Of a DNA stretch of 64,000 bases, positions 35,837 to 47,525 are shown one piece after another (position 1 is the stretch's first letter; the number at the start of each line of letters is the position of its first letter). Under the pieces are notes generated by a model that was not told the origin of the DNA, searched no databases, and saw only the letters and a program-made list of their open reading frames with translations. This stretch comes from Dromiciops gliroides. Its lineage: Eukaryota; Chordata; Mammalia; Microbiotheria; Microbiotheriidae. Where the stretch lies: the NCBI RefSeq assembly GCF_019393635.1, contig NC_057861.1, positions 542,572,211 to 542,636,210 of the forward strand, read 5' to 3'. A program made the translations under genes and the position numbers.

Positions 35837-36085
35837 AGCCCCAAAGTCTATGGAGACAGAAAAAAAAAAGAAAGGGATCAAGCTACAGGAAGGTTTCCAT
35901 AACCTTATGAATGGGAAATTCCACATTCTATCCCTTATTTTTTTTTCCCTGGCAAACATCTGTAATTTTCTCATTGCTTTAGTGAGGTAATCAGACAGCA
36001 ACTAATGACTTTTTTGATAGCATGTATAGTTCTGATGTCTCCTGTAAGGAACCTCAGCAGACAATGCCCTTTTAAAAAATCATCC

Positions 36086-36091
36086 AATAAA
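36086..36091 (+). terminator. OCM: OCM poly(A) signal
   Basis: AATAAA 250 bp after the stop codon, followed within 30 bp by a TG-rich stretch (CTGCTGTGTGGGTGTGTTC) typical of a cleavage site. Cleavage is expected near 36105-36115. Confidence 0.75.
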
Positions 36092-36111
36092 AAATAAGTT
36101 TTCTCATCTGC

Positions 36112-37857
36112 TGCTGTGTGGGTGTGTTCTTTCCCAGTAGGTTACAGAAATTATTACAATTTAGAATTTCTGTGTTATTCTTTGGCAGTTCCCAGAAAGG
36201 TTTCTTGTGTATTGAGCAATGAAGATGTGAGGTGGCCTTAGGAAATGTCTGGCATGTGAGCTAACAAGGAAACAAAATAGTAATAAGCAACTATTATAAA
36301 TCATCTTAAATAAGTGTTCTATATGAATAACAAGGTATTATGAATGCTATAAAACTACTCTGATATATGTGTTTCCTATTGACTGATGTTATGATGCAGT
36401 AGTGAAAATGTAAGGTTAAAGAATAATCTAAAGACAACACAAATGGATAGAGAATTTAGGTCTTGTCTTGTTGAGTGGGCAAGGGATTAATGCCCTATAA
36501 TTTCTAACTTTAGTTTCCTACCTATTTCTTGAATATTCACTACTTTCCAAGCTACTGCTTAATACCCCTCAACCACTTGTGTTGCCATTTAGCATGTGAA
36601 GCTGAACTGGGGTGTACTGTTACTGTACTTTCAATTAGGGCTAGGGATGGAGTACCTCAGCAAAGTAGGCCAGGTGAATACGCCAAGGCTCTCAGAAGTT
36701 TTCCAGGCAAACAACTACCACTGTTCTCTCCTCTCACCTTTCACAAGTGTAAAAAAATACAGGTTGTTATTAATGTCAAGTTATCCCTAAAGACTAAAAA
36801 GAAAGTTCCCCAGTAGTTTTTAGAATAAACTATTCTTTTTGCATTATGAAGGATGCTAAAACATCATGGAATACTACAGTATCTGGATAATATGGTCACT
36901 TGAGAAAAGGTCAGGTTTCCATAATTCATTCTCCAAATTCCAAATTGGGTAATGGGATTTTCTGAAATGGTCAGTGCATCCAGATTCCTTTATCTGCTTC
37001 TGCACTAAACCACCTTCAGAATGCCTTTTCAGTTCTCCTGGAGAGTAGGTCCCTTGTCTCATACTCATTTCAGCATTAGTTCAAACATCAGAGATCCCAC
37101 TTGTAGAGTATGCTAAATAGTTCTAAGAGATTTATGTTGCAGCCTTTATTGGATAGGGGAATTTGGGCCACTTTAAAGTAAAGAAGGAGGAGAGTGAAAA
37201 TAACTACATAATTTTTACTTCTTATACTCTTCTATACTCTTCTCTTTTTTATCTTCCTCCATCCCCAATTCCTCTACCAACCTATTCCTGAGCCCTATAA
37301 TACCCTTCTGGCATAAAGATTGGCTAGATGGCTATCGCTGATTTTTTTCTCTTTCTTTTTTGTAAAACTAGCAACAAAGGAGACATGAAAATGGCTCAAA
37401 AGACAAATCTCTCAAAATATGTTCTCAGGATTCTTGGACCCTTAAATTAGAAAGAGACTTTGCCCTCAAGTCTTCCTTGGCAACATTGGCTCTAGCTCAT
37501 AGCTTCTTTTCTCACCACCACACTTCTGTTGGTTGCATTAAGAACTCCCATTTATTTCCCTTTTAAATTTCTTTAGCCTCTTCATCCCAACACTTGACTT
37601 AAAAGGGACCATTAAAAATAACTCTGAAATCTATTCTTTGAAGGACTCCTCTTAAAGATCTTATCCTTGAACAGTGGCACAACATTGATACAAAAAATAA
37701 TTGTTGTGGGTTCAAAGCAATCTTATTAGGTTCTGTTTTAAAGAATCTGTGAGAGAAGCAAGCTATTCACTATCACAATTATCTGGTATAAGAGTGTGAA
37801 TTTTATATTTGTTGTCAGTCAGAATGACATCTACAAAGGCCCAGTGATTAGAAATTA
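36112..37857. other. intergenic, nothing recognised
   Basis: Contains overlapping frames of 95 and 64 codons (36529-36816), without recognisable domain or splice context, and a small AT-rich remainder. No repeat assigned. Confidence 0.4.
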
Positions 37858-37872
37858 AGATTACAGAGCTTC

Positions 37873-38028
37873 GGGGCAGCTAGATGGCGCAGTGGTAAAG
37901 CACCAGCCTTGGATTCAGGAGTACCTGAGTTCAAATCTGGCCTCGGACACTTGACACTTACTAGCTGTGTGACCCTGGGCAAGTCACTTAACCCCCATTG
38001 CCCCGCAAAAAAAAAAAAAAAAAAAAAA
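37873..38028 (+). mobile_element. A-tailed SINE with perfect TSD, young
   Basis: Full length with an uninterrupted run of more than 20 A. Perfect 15 bp duplication AGATTACAGAGCTTC (37858-37872 and 38029-38043). Intact tail and duplication suggest one of the youngest copies here. Confidence 0.97.
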
Positions 38029-38154
38029 AGATTACAGAGCTTCAGTTTCTGATATCTATGAAAGGAGCTGTCATGTTGCTCTGTCTCAAAGAATATCACT
38101 GAATCTTGCTGATGTTATTATATCTTAGGGAAAAGTCATGAAAGGCATAGTCAG

Positions 38155-38280
38155 TAATTCAATAAATATTTATTAAGTATGTACTATGTGCCAGGTTAAG
38201 GACACTAAGGTGACACAAAAACATGCAAAAAAATAGCCTTTGCCCTCAAGGACCCAACATTCCAATGGGAAAGAAGTTAA
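38155..38280 (-). mobile_element. L2 LINE 3' end
   Basis: CAATAAATATTTATTAAGTATGTACTATGTGCC and TTTGCCCTCAAGGACCCAAC. Confidence 0.8.
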
Positions 38281-38859
38281 ATTGGTAGAAACTAATATTA
38301 AAGTCTTCTACAGCCAGAGGCCTGAAAGATTCTTCACAGATATGCTATGACTTTGGAACTTCAATTCACATAATAAATGTTGATTTATTAATTACATAGA
38401 TTAAAAAGAACAAATAAAACACAATCTATGGGCATCTTTCCTATAGCTAATCTATAAGTCCCATATAATTAACCTTTCCTTAAGTACTCGAAGACTAGAA
38501 GAATAATATGCAGTGTTCTGAAATAAAATTTAACAATCTCTATTTCTACCTTCAAAAAAAAAACTCCAGTTAAGTTTTTGTGGAGTTTTGTTTTATATGG
38601 TTATTTGGCTATAGGCACACATATGGGTTTTCTCAACCTAGTGGGAATGAGAGCAGAATTAGGGTTTGATGCATCACTGGTGAAAGTAGATGAAAGTACA
38701 AATATTGCAGGCAGATGAAAATATTAATCTGAAAATTTTAAAAATGTATTCTTATCAAGAAAGGACATTTTGTAGAAATGATACAAGTTATTGAATTAAA
38801 GGTGCAATATGAATTTCTTGAAAGTTTTTAAATCTTCTAAACTGAACATGCAGATTTCA

Positions 38860-39350
38860 TTTCTAAGGTACAGATCTCATGTTATTTTCCTGTTTGAAAA
38901 CCTTTTAAAGTTGCCTTTTGCTTTTAGGATAAATGTTAGGTGTTTAAATCCCTTTGCAATTGAAATCCAACCTACCTCTCCTGCTTTATTTCACCTTCTT
39001 TTCCTTCACATATTCCACCTTCCAACCAAACTATGCTACTACTTGTTCTCTAAAGTTGACATTCCATATTTTGCCTCTCTGCCTTTGTATAGGCCACCCC
39101 CAATGGCCAGAAGGAACTTTCCTCCTTTCCCCCTCTCAGAATCCTTATTTTCCTTCAAGGTTCACTCCAGGTATGATCATTTATTATTCTTATCTAGTTA
39201 TAAAGTGTAGTCTTCAAAAGAAAGCAAACCTCTAACAGGCAGGGACTATTTGCCTTTTTTTTTTTTTTGGAGGGAGGTGGTCTTCTTCTCCCCAGAACCA
39301 AGCATAGGAATTTGTGCTAGAGTAATCATTTAATAATAGATATTGTTTAA
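38860..39350 (+). mobile_element. L2 LINE 3' region
   Basis: TTTTAGGATAAATGTTAGGTG, CCTTTGCAATTGAAATCCAA, CTGCCTTTGTATAGGC and CAGGGACTATTTGCC follow the L2 order. Open frames of 93 and 133 codons across it are chance readings of non-functional L2. Confidence 0.8.
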
Positions 39351-39731
39351 CAGATGGAAAGGAAATCACTTAAAATGAGTCCTGGTTGAAGCAATGGCTT
39401 ATAATAAAGCCTCTTTTGAAAAAAATACAAACTGATTGTAAAAAATCGAAGAGATTATTAACAACTTAACTTTTGAGCAAAGGATATCTTTGTAGCCATG
39501 CATTTTCAGTTAGAAAAAAATGAATCTGTGAATAAACTCTAAACCCAAAATAGTGAAGAGTTAATTTTTTTCTATACCTGGAATTTTTCCTCAATTTTTT
39601 GTGATCCATTGGAATTTTTAAACATCCTTAATGAAAATAATTAAATGTACAAAATAAGATATATTGAAATAGTCTATTCAGGACAAAAAAAGCCAATAAT
39701 GAAAACTATTAATGATGATTCACAGAGGGGC

Positions 39732-39736
39732 TATGT

Positions 39737-39778
<42 letters not shown>
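39732..39778. repeat. TG microsatellite
   Basis: About 20 TG units. Confidence 0.95.
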
Positions 39779-39779
<1 letters not shown>

Positions 39780-40623
39780 GGATTCTTTCCTTCATTTTCA
39801 TGATGAATTTTTCCTTCATCTATTTTACAGATGACTACTGAACCATCAAAGAGTGACAATTTTCAGCAATGGAATGATACATTTCTGACTTTTTAGATAT
39901 TAAGACTGGGAAATCATATATCTCATTACAAAATAATACTTAACCATTGGCTTTAAATTTAGATAATAGTGTTTAATTATAATTTTGTCTTAGAACTTGA
40001 TGGAATAATTTTTTTATTTAATCACCTGCAATCTCAAAATGGATTTGACTCTAGTGGTAGTGTTTGTTGGATTTTTAAAAAATCAAACCATGATTATATA
40101 GAACTGTTTAAAATAATCCAAATATTATCTAGTATTGCACTTCAATTTCCTAAAAAAAATTACAAAGTTTTAATCTTGGAATGTTCCCAAAATGTTCTTT
40201 CAATTTTAACTGAAAAAAGCATAGCAAGACAGTAAATATATGCCTAAATATTTGCTTGTTAATTTGTGGTTTATATACACTCACATTTAATTTCAAAGGC
40301 ATCTATTTAGCAGTTTAAGTTTGCATAATGAAGGGCTGAGTATCAGATTTCAAGCAAAGACCTATCTTATATCTCTTCTGCAAAATGTCAAGGTGTGCTA
40401 TTACTCTGTAAACAGTTAAGAAGATAGGGTGAAATTGGAACCAGAAAGATAGTTTCCACCTGGCTTGTTAATTTATTCACTTGAATGATAGTCATTTACA
40501 TGTTTTCATCCTTTCACTCTACTTTTTTTTTTTTAAATAACATTGCAGCTGCTAGAAGTTTCAAGGAAATAAGATTATACCTTCCTCAGGATATTTACAA
40601 TAAATGTAAATGGAATTGTCCTC
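39779..40623. other. AT-rich, nothing recognised
   Basis: An 88-codon frame at 39969-40235 has no family resemblance. Confidence 0.4.
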
Positions 40624-40640
40624 TCTAGAAACACTTCTAT

Positions 40641-40679
<39 letters not shown>

Positions 40680-40761
40680 TTGGTGAGGCAATTGGGGTTA
40701 AGTGACTTGCCCAGGGTCACACAGCTAGTAAGTGTCAATCATCTGAGGCCAGATTTGAACT
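40641..40761 (-). mobile_element. 5'-truncated A-tailed SINE with TSD
   Basis: The tail has become a TTTA repeat (40641-40680). The head is missing beyond AGATTTGAAC. TAGAAACACTTCTAT flanks both sides (40626-40640 and 40762-40776), so the truncation happened at insertion. Confidence 0.94.
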
Positions 40762-40984
40762 TAGAAACACTTCTATGACCAATATTTAAAATTATTCTGT
40801 TAATTTTTTTTTACTGTAAATAACAAGAAAGCATCAAGGATGCACCCATGTCCAGGTGACAATCTAGAAAAAGATGTGTCTAGTGATTAGTTTCTGGGGA
40901 ATCAAGTGCATCTACTTATGAATTACTCTGAAATTTACATGTTGAAGTTATGCCTATAATATGCCCCTCCCATTATTTCAGTCA

Positions 40985-41815
40985 AATGATAATAATAATA
41001 ATAGCTAACATTTATACAGTGCTTACTATGTACCAGGCACTGTGCTAAGTGTTCTACAATATTATCTCCTTTGATCCTGACAACAACTCTGGGAGATAGG
41101 TGCTATCTATGACTCTTATCCTCATTTTACAAATGAGGAAACTGAGGCAAATAAAGGTTAAATGACTTGCCCAGGGTTGCACAGCTAGAAAACATCTGAA
41201 ATCACATTTTTAAAAATGTAATATTTTTTTATTAAAATAAAGAAACCTTTTCCCCAAAAGCAGATAATCATCTCTGGCTCTCCGGCTCTCTCTCACTGTC
41301 TCTCCGTCTGTCTGTCTGTCTATCTATGTATATATACATATACATACCTATATATTACCCTTAATGTCCTAGGCTTATATAAATATAAAATAGATAAGCT
41401 ATACAATTCGTTAACAATGTAACTGATAATAGAATAATAATGAACAAATTACAATATTTCAGCTATGAGAAAGATCAACTCTAACCATCATTTGAAACTT
41501 CTCTTCACTTCACTCTACACAGTCTCACCATTCAGCTCCAAGGATAGCAGCCAAAGTCTTTCAATAATTCTTTTCTTATTTATTCACAATGTAGTTTAAA
41601 CACAGTCCTCTCAGGGAATAAGTCTCTTTGATCTCTCAGTCTCTCTTCAACCATGACAGCTACTTCTCCAAAACAATAGTTAAATCCTAATACTTTCTTT
41701 AAAGAATTCTCTTTATTATGTTTCTTTGCAAGGTAAGAGTGAAAAGTTATCGAGATCATATTTGAACAAGGTCTTTCTGACTCAAGGCCTAGCAGTTTGC
41801 CACCTAGATGCCTAA
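40985..41815 (-). mobile_element. THER1/MIR SINE split by a 542 bp insert
   Basis: Left part 40985-41209 (GCTTACTATGTACCAGGCAC, GAGGAAACTGAGGCAAATAA) and right part 41752-41815 (TTGAACAAGGTCTTTCTGAC, GCCACCTAGATGCC) form one element. Confidence 0.85.
41210..41751. mobile_element. unidentified 542 bp insertion in MIR
   Basis: Bounded by GAAATCACATTT (41198-41209) and GAGATCATATTT (41752-41763), a likely 12 bp target duplication with two mismatches. It contains a CTCT/TGTCTGTC microsatellite near 41276-41330, TATATA stretches and no open frame or A-tail that I can recognise. Family unknown; a diverged retroposon or solo LTR are both possible. Confidence 0.6.
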
Positions 41816-42556
41816 AAAAGGAAGATTGATTATTGATTAATAGGTGAATTCAGACAAAATGCTTGATTTAGAAGCCTTATATATTGACACAACCTCAAAT
41901 ACTTAGAAAGTCTCAGAACCCTATCTAGATCTTTCCCTAAGAGAATAACACTACCCTGAACACAGGGGGAAAATCCTCATCAGCACATCTGATCAGTCTG
42001 CTACCTGGATTCTTTGTCTTAGTAATAAAAGGCAAAAGTGTTCCTAAAGTAACTAAGCAGGCTAAGCACTAGGCAAAATTTGTTTTGGGTGCCCTTCCAC
42101 CTTCTCTATCTACAAATTCCAATCTCCACCACTCCATAAGACCCAGGTACCCTATGTCTTCCTATTTCCTCTCCTGTCTGCTATCCATTTAACCAATCTT
42201 TCCCTCCTAATAAAACTTTTCCTATCATGTGTCTCATTTGCTCAGGGCTGTTGCTAGATGAGTGGATAACTGATAAGTGAATCTGTTATTATTAATATAA
42301 CAGCTCACATTTAAACAACACTTAATATTTTAATATGTTAATACTGCCAGAAGTATTTGGATCATATTATAAGAGTCCTGAAGAAGAAATGTCTTAACCC
42401 AAAGGAATGAAGTTCTGTTTTTTGGGGGTTTTTTGTTTTTGGTTTAGATATGGCTTCTGTCTAGGATTTCCTCATCTGTGGTTTAACAGGTTCCTCTCCC
42501 AGTATAAAATGTGGATATGAAGTGTTTTTTTGCTGTTTTATTTTCTCTGCTATAAA
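41816..42556. other. intergenic, nothing recognised
   Basis: No gene or clear repeat seen. Confidence 0.4.
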
Positions 42557-42568
42557 AATATATAAGGC

Positions 42569-42723
42569 AGGGGCAGCTAGGTGGCACAGTGAATAAAGCA
42601 CCCGCCCTGGATTCAGGAGTACCTGAGTTCAAATCCGGCCTCAGACACTTGACACTTACTAGCTGTGTGACCCTGGGCAAGTCACTTAATCCCCATTGCC
42701 CCACAAAAAAATAAAAATAAAAT
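42569..42723 (+). mobile_element. A-tailed tRNA-type SINE with TSD
   Basis: Full length, CATTGCCCCACAAA subtype. ATATATAAGGC repeats on both sides (about 42558 and 42727). Confidence 0.94.
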
Positions 42724-42740
42724 TAATATATATAAGGCTG

Positions 42741-42887
42741 GGGGGGCAGCTAGGTAGCGCAGTAGATAAAGTACTGGCCCTGGATTCAGGAGGACCTGAG
42801 TTCGAATTCGGCCTCAGACACTTGACACTTACTAGCTGTGTGACCCTGGGCAAGTCACTTAACCCTCATTGCCCCCCAAAACAAACT
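42741..42887 (+). mobile_element. A-tailed tRNA-type SINE
   Basis: A second direct copy, starting in a 7-G run right after the duplicated target of the previous copy. Confidence 0.94.
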
Positions 42888-43429
42888 ATATATATATATT
42901 GCTCACTAGAGCCCGTGATTAGATACAAAAACATAAAACATTCGTATTTAACCTCCTTTTGCCCCTCCTAAGAAAAAGACCTTTGGTAGAATTGCAAAAC
43001 AAACATCTCCCATTCACCTTGGACAAGGGCTGTCCCAGCAATATCATGCATGGAAGGTTACCAAAGTCCAGACCAAGTAGCATGGATTAGTCCCCTAGCA
43101 GCAGAGAAGTTCTTTTTCTTCTCTAAGTTGTACACTAGAAAGAATATTTTCTAATAATGGGAAACTGGTACCCAACTCTTTGATTAGAATTCCCAAACTC
43201 AGGATTACCCAGGAGGCACAGAGTCAGAAGAGGAAAAACAGTGTGTAAGGAATAGCATATAGGCCAGTGTTGTCTCCCCATCCCATCCCTCAAATTCCTC
43301 ATGTGAAAATCAATCAGCTTCTCATTCCTATTAGCTCCCATACTCCTAAATTCAGTACTTTTCCCATTCCCTCATCCCATCAATAACAAGATTATTCTCT
43401 GTTCTTTCATTTTTGAAAGCTTATAGTCA
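42888..43429. other. intergenic, nothing recognised
   Basis: No gene or repeat assigned. Confidence 0.4.
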
Positions 43430-43925
43430 TTATAACTCCCTTTACTCTTTCAATCTCCATAGAAAGGGTTCAATTATCATCTTTATGCAGATGATTCCAT
43501 ATACCCAGCCCTAGTTTCTGCTGGGATATAGTCACATATCATCAACTGTCTCTTGGATACCTAGAACTAGATAATACATAAGTATCTCAACCTCAATATG
43601 TCCAAAAGAGAATTCATTATCTTCCCCACCCTACCAAACCTTTTCTTCCTTTTGAACTTCTCTGTCACTGTTGAGGGAACCACAATCCTCCCAAGCACCC
43701 AAACTCTCAACCTTGGCATCATCTTTGACTCCTCACTTTAACTCACCCTACATAACCAATCCATTGCTAAATTTTGTTATCCCTATCTTCATAACATCTC
43801 TCCTCTGTGTCTTCCTTTTTCCATTCATAGAACCACAACTTCAAGTCCTTAGCACCTTTCTTGTGGAATACTGCAATAATCTTCCAATTGGTCTCCCTCC
43901 TTCAATCCATGTGCCACTCAGCTGA
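43430..43925 (+). mobile_element. L2 LINE ORF region
   Basis: TTCAATTATCATCTTTATGCAGATGA (YHLYADD), CTCAACCTCAATATGTCCAA, CTTTGACTCCTCACTTTAAC and AATACTGCAATAATCTTCCA are ordered L2 ORF2 landmarks. Diverged and interrupted. Confidence 0.8.
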
Positions 43926-43928
43926 TGA

Positions 43929-44766
43929 TTTTTTTTCTTTTTTCTTTTTTTTGTGTGAGGCAATTGGGGTTAAGTGACTTGCTCAAGGTCACACGGCTAG
44001 TAAGTGTCTGGTGTTTGAGGCCGGATTTAAAGTCAGATCCTCCTGATTCAGGGTTGGTGCTCTATCTGATGTGGGATGGAATTTGGGGTCAAATTGATCA
44101 TGAGTTGTCCCAAAAGAATTACAAGACTCAGTGACTCAGTTTACCAAGTTTTACTGCAATACTGTGAATGATCACAGAGAGAGAACCAGAATAGTGGAAA
44201 GGTATCTCTCAAAAAAGGAAAGGAAAGACAGTTATATTCATAGTATGGATAAATTGATTATCAGTCTCATTATAACAATCTCCACCTTAGGGAGGTACAG
44301 GGGAGGGCCTGTCCTTCTCGTTATAATAATCTCCACCTTTGAGGGGTACAGGGGAGGGCCTGTCCTAATTTGGAGTTCCTGGGGTCCTAAGCCAACCACT
44401 GAGGTGGGTACCTTTTTCAGTGGAGGTGTGTTTTGGGGGTTTACATGTCATAAGGTGAATCTGGGGACAAATTTGGCCTTTTCTGCGCATGTCTCTTTCT
44501 GGTTCCCATGACTAGTTTCAAAATATCTCCATTTTTCATTAGACTTTCTATACCCTTGCCATTTCTTTTATTGTCTTCAAGTCTCCATGGCCTAGGTCCC
44601 TCTGTTCCCATTATAGGTACTGATTTATGTGAGTATGAGAACCTAGCATAAGTTATCCATTAACTGGGGTCTGACTCCATTTTAGAGCTAATATCTGAAT
44701 TAGAGCTTGGGTCTTAGGTTTTTCTGTTAACCCTTTTTTCACCTCCTACATCATATCCACTGCTCT
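43929..44766 (-). mobile_element. A-tailed SINE split by an LTR
   Basis: SINE body 43929-44066, with a few head bases resuming at 44754. The intervening 687 bp are a solo LTR. Confidence 0.85.
44067..44753 (-). mobile_element. solo LTR of an endogenous retrovirus
   Basis: 687 bp beginning TGATGTGGG and ending CTACATCA, with a 4 bp duplication TATC on each side (44063-44066, 44754-44757). The sense strand is minus, judged from the AATAAAAG signal near 44574. A 53 bp unit (GGTACAGGGGAGGGCCTGTC) is repeated in tandem at about 44266-44368. Four-base duplications and this end type suggest a gamma-like (ERV1) element. Fossil: no internal region remains. Younger than the SINE it interrupts. Confidence 0.8.
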
Positions 44767-44944
44767 ACAGATCTCACCCAAAGGTAAATTCCCCAAAGGC
44801 TTTAGTGTAGCAAGCTGGGGATAAGGGTATAATGAAGACCACTTTTTCTCACATTGTCTTCTTCCCATCATCTTATTCTCCCTTCAACAGCAACCTCAAG
44901 TGGGATTGGCGATGTCCACATTGTTTCTCGAAGCTGGTAGCCAG

Positions 44945-45183
44945 TCCAAAGAAAAAACTGATATTTATTTAACACCGACAGAAGCATGCAATTTTTCACT
45001 TTCTTTCATTGTTTTTTCTTTTATTCAAGTTTTCTTTTGCAAAGTGATTAATATGGTAATGTTTTACATAATTGCACATGTATAACCTCTATCTGATTGC
45101 TTACTGCCTCAGGGAGGTGTGAGGAGGAATAGAATTTGGAACTTAAAACTTTAAATTAAAGTGTTTACTAAAAAAAAAAAAAA
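44945..45183 (+). mobile_element. short L1 LINE 3' end with TSD
   Basis: GACAGAAGCATGCAATTTTTC, GTTTTACATAATTGCACATG, TGCCTCAGGGAGGTGTGAGG and a 16-A tail. AAGCTGGTAGCCAG (44931-44944) and AAGCTGAAAGCCAG (45184-45197) flank it. Confidence 0.9.
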
Positions 45184-45392
45184 AAGCTGAAAGCCAGAAG
45201 CACCAAAACAACTGAGGAAGCCCAAAGAGTCTGAAGAGTTTTCCTTTTTCCCCCTCTCCAACTCTGCCCAGCCTCTCACCCAGCCCCAGTTCAATGAAGA
45301 AATGAAGAAAGTGTCCTGTACCAATGGACTTCAGGGTTTGAGTCAGACCTAGTTACTTACATTTTGTCTCTTCCATTAAAATGTATGCTCCT

Positions 45393-45541
45393 GGGCAGCT
45401 AGGTGGCACAGTGGATAAGGCACCAGCCTTGGATTCAGGAGGACCTGAGTTCAAACCCAGCTTCAGACACTTACTAGCTGTGTGACTCTGGGCAAGTCAC
45501 TTAACCCCCATTGCTCTGCCAAAAAAAAAAAAGAAAAAAAT
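45393..45541 (+). mobile_element. A-tailed tRNA-type SINE
   Basis: CCCCCATTGCTCTGCC subtype, first of two direct copies in the L2. Confidence 0.94.
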
Positions 45542-45547
45542 TTATTT

Positions 45548-45692
45548 GGGGCAGCTAGATGGCGCAGTGGATAGAGCACCGGCCCTGGAGTCAGGAGGAC
45601 CTGAGTTCAAATCCGGCCTCAGACACCTAACACTTACTAGCTGTGTGACCCTGGGCAAGTCACTTAACCCCAATCGCCTCACTAAAAAAAAA
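45548..45692 (+). mobile_element. A-tailed tRNA-type SINE with TSD
   Basis: TCGCCTCACTAAAA subtype. AAAATGTATGCTYCT flanks the pair (45378-45392 and 45693-45707). Confidence 0.94.
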
Positions 45693-46013
45693 AAAATGTA
45701 TGCTTCTTGAGGACAAGGATTGCTTTTTGCCTTACTTTGTATTCCCAGTGGTTAGCATAGTGCCTGACACTTAGGAACTGCCTAATAAATGCTTATTGAC
45801 TGACTGAGGTTCCATTATTATATCTTGTCAACTTGGCCTTATAATGTTTCTCAAAGTTAAGCCTCCTCTTCGATGGTGAAACAACCTGGTTTAATGAAAA
45901 GGAGACAAGGCTGGAAATCAGAACAGTGACACTGAACCCCGATTTCTGATCCATCAGATATAGATAATAATACCTTTGGGAAAGGTAAAAGAATTTTATT
46001 TAAAAATCAAAGA

Positions 46014-46171
46014 AGGGGGCGGCTAGGTGGTGCAGTGGATAAAGCACTGGCCCTGGATTCAGAAGTACCTGAGTTCAAATCCGGCCTCAGATACTTGACA
46101 CTTACTAGCTGTGTGACCCTGGGCAAGTCACTTAACCCCCATTGCCCCACAAAAAAATAAAATAAAAAAAG
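46014..46171 (+). mobile_element. A-tailed tRNA-type SINE
   Basis: Full length, CCCCCATTGCCCCACA subtype with an AAAAT-containing tail. Confidence 0.94.
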
Positions 46172-46660
46172 ATAATTGATATGAAAGTTCTTTGGAAAAA
46201 AATTAAAACATTATGCAAATGAATACATTATTTCCACTGCCACTGACTCCACCCAGGTTCTCAGTCACATCAGCCTGGATTATAGAATTTGAGAGCAAAA
46301 AAAGAACACCTAGGACCATCTAGTCCAACCTATACCAGAGAAGAATCCTCATTATAACAACACTTGACAAGAGGCTTCTTTTTTTCTGATCTCTGGGATT
46401 AAATCTGCATATTGCTGAGGGATTAATTTTATCAAAACTGTGGTTGAGGAAAGGGAAGATAGAGGAGTAGGAGATAAGAAACATGGGTACAAAGGGCCTG
46501 CTGCTTCTGGAACACTACCTTAAGGACCTGGCATTATGAGAATCTGATTAATTTTCATTTTAGAGGTTATCCTACTGTGGACATTAGATTGAAAACACCG
46601 AAAAAACATCCCCAAATCCAGCCATGCCTCCCCCCTCCCCCTCAAAAAAGAAAAAAGAAG
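46172..46660. other. intergenic; old MIR-like piece near 46280
   Basis: ACCATCTAGTCCAACCTATA resembles MIR-related tails. Nothing else recognised. Confidence 0.4.
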
Positions 46661-46664
46661 AAGC

Positions 46665-46910
46665 TAGGCTGTAAAGGACAACACCGTCCTCCTAGTTCCT
46701 CAGACTGACAACCTAGGAGTTGTCCTGGACCCCTCACTCTCTCTCACCCCCATAACCAAGCTATTGCTAAGGCCTGTCAATTTCACTTTTGCACCATATG
46801 TGGAATCTGATGGTAGGCACTGTCTTTTGCCTCTTTTTACATCTCTAGCACTTAAGCATAGTGCCTGGCAAATAGTAGGTGCTTAATAAATGTTTACTGA
46901 ATTGAAATGA
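46665..46910 (+). mobile_element. L2 LINE, internally deleted
   Basis: ACAACCTAGGAGTTGTCCTG, ACCCCTCACTCTCTCTCACC and GCTAAGGCCTGTCAATTTCA are joined to the L2 3' end CTGGCAAATAGTAGGTGC. Much of the intermediate 3' region is missing. Confidence 0.85.
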
Positions 46911-47189
46911 GTTGTGAGCTAAGGTAGAAGAGGTCGAATTTGTTATAGGCTGTCTTGTCCCTGAAGGATGAGAGGTGGTAGCGGTGGTGGCTGGATGATA
47001 TGATATTGAGGCAGAGTAGAAAGAGGAGCTAAGTTTCAACCTACTTATTAACCTGACAAGTCTAAGGCAACAGTAGTAGAGTGGAAAGAGCACTGACTGT
47101 GGAGTATTGAGGAACCAGGTGCCAATATCATCTCTGCTTCTTAACTGCTTCAGTAATCTTAAGCAAATCTTTTAACTCTCCTTGGCCTC

Positions 47190-47314
47190 TGGGGCAGCTA
47201 GGTGACACAGTGGATAAAGCGCTGGCCCTAGATTCAGGAGGACCTGAGTTCAGACACTTGACACTTACTAGTTCTGTGACCCTTCCAAAAAAAATAAATA
47301 ATAACAAAAACAAA
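47190..47314 (+). mobile_element. A-tailed SINE with internal deletion and TSD
   Basis: Lacks about 25 bp around the B box. Perfect 16 bp duplication AACTCTCCTTGGCCTC (47174-47189 and 47315-47330). Confidence 0.95.
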
Positions 47315-47359
47315 ACTCTCCTTGGCCTCAGTTTTCTTATCTGTAAAATAAGGGGGTTT

Positions 47360-47525
47360 CGGGGCAGCTAGAAGGCGCAGTGGATAGAGCACCGGCCCTG
47401 GAGTCAGGAGTACCTGAGTTCAAATCCGGCCTCAGACACTTAACACTTACTAGCTGTGTGACTCTAGGCAAGTCACTTAATCCCAATTGCCTCACTAAAA
47501 AAAAAAAACAACAACAACAACAAAA
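47360..47525 (+). mobile_element. A-tailed tRNA-type SINE with TSD
   Basis: TTGCCTCACTAAAA subtype with a CAA-repeat tail. Perfect AAATAAGGGGGTTT duplication (47346-47359 and 47526-47539). Confidence 0.96.

Larger units (their letters stand above)
45355..45815 (+). mobile_element. L2 LINE 3' end, interrupted by two SINEs
   Basis: The element runs from TTTTGTCTCTTCCATTAAAATG to GCTTCTTGAGGACAAGGATTG and CTAATAAATGCTTATTGACTG, with both SINEs inside. Confidence 0.85.

Noticed and set aside
36529-36816. Overlapping 95- and 64-codon frames downstream of OCM
   Set aside because: No domain, no conserved splice sites, no resemblance to a known family.
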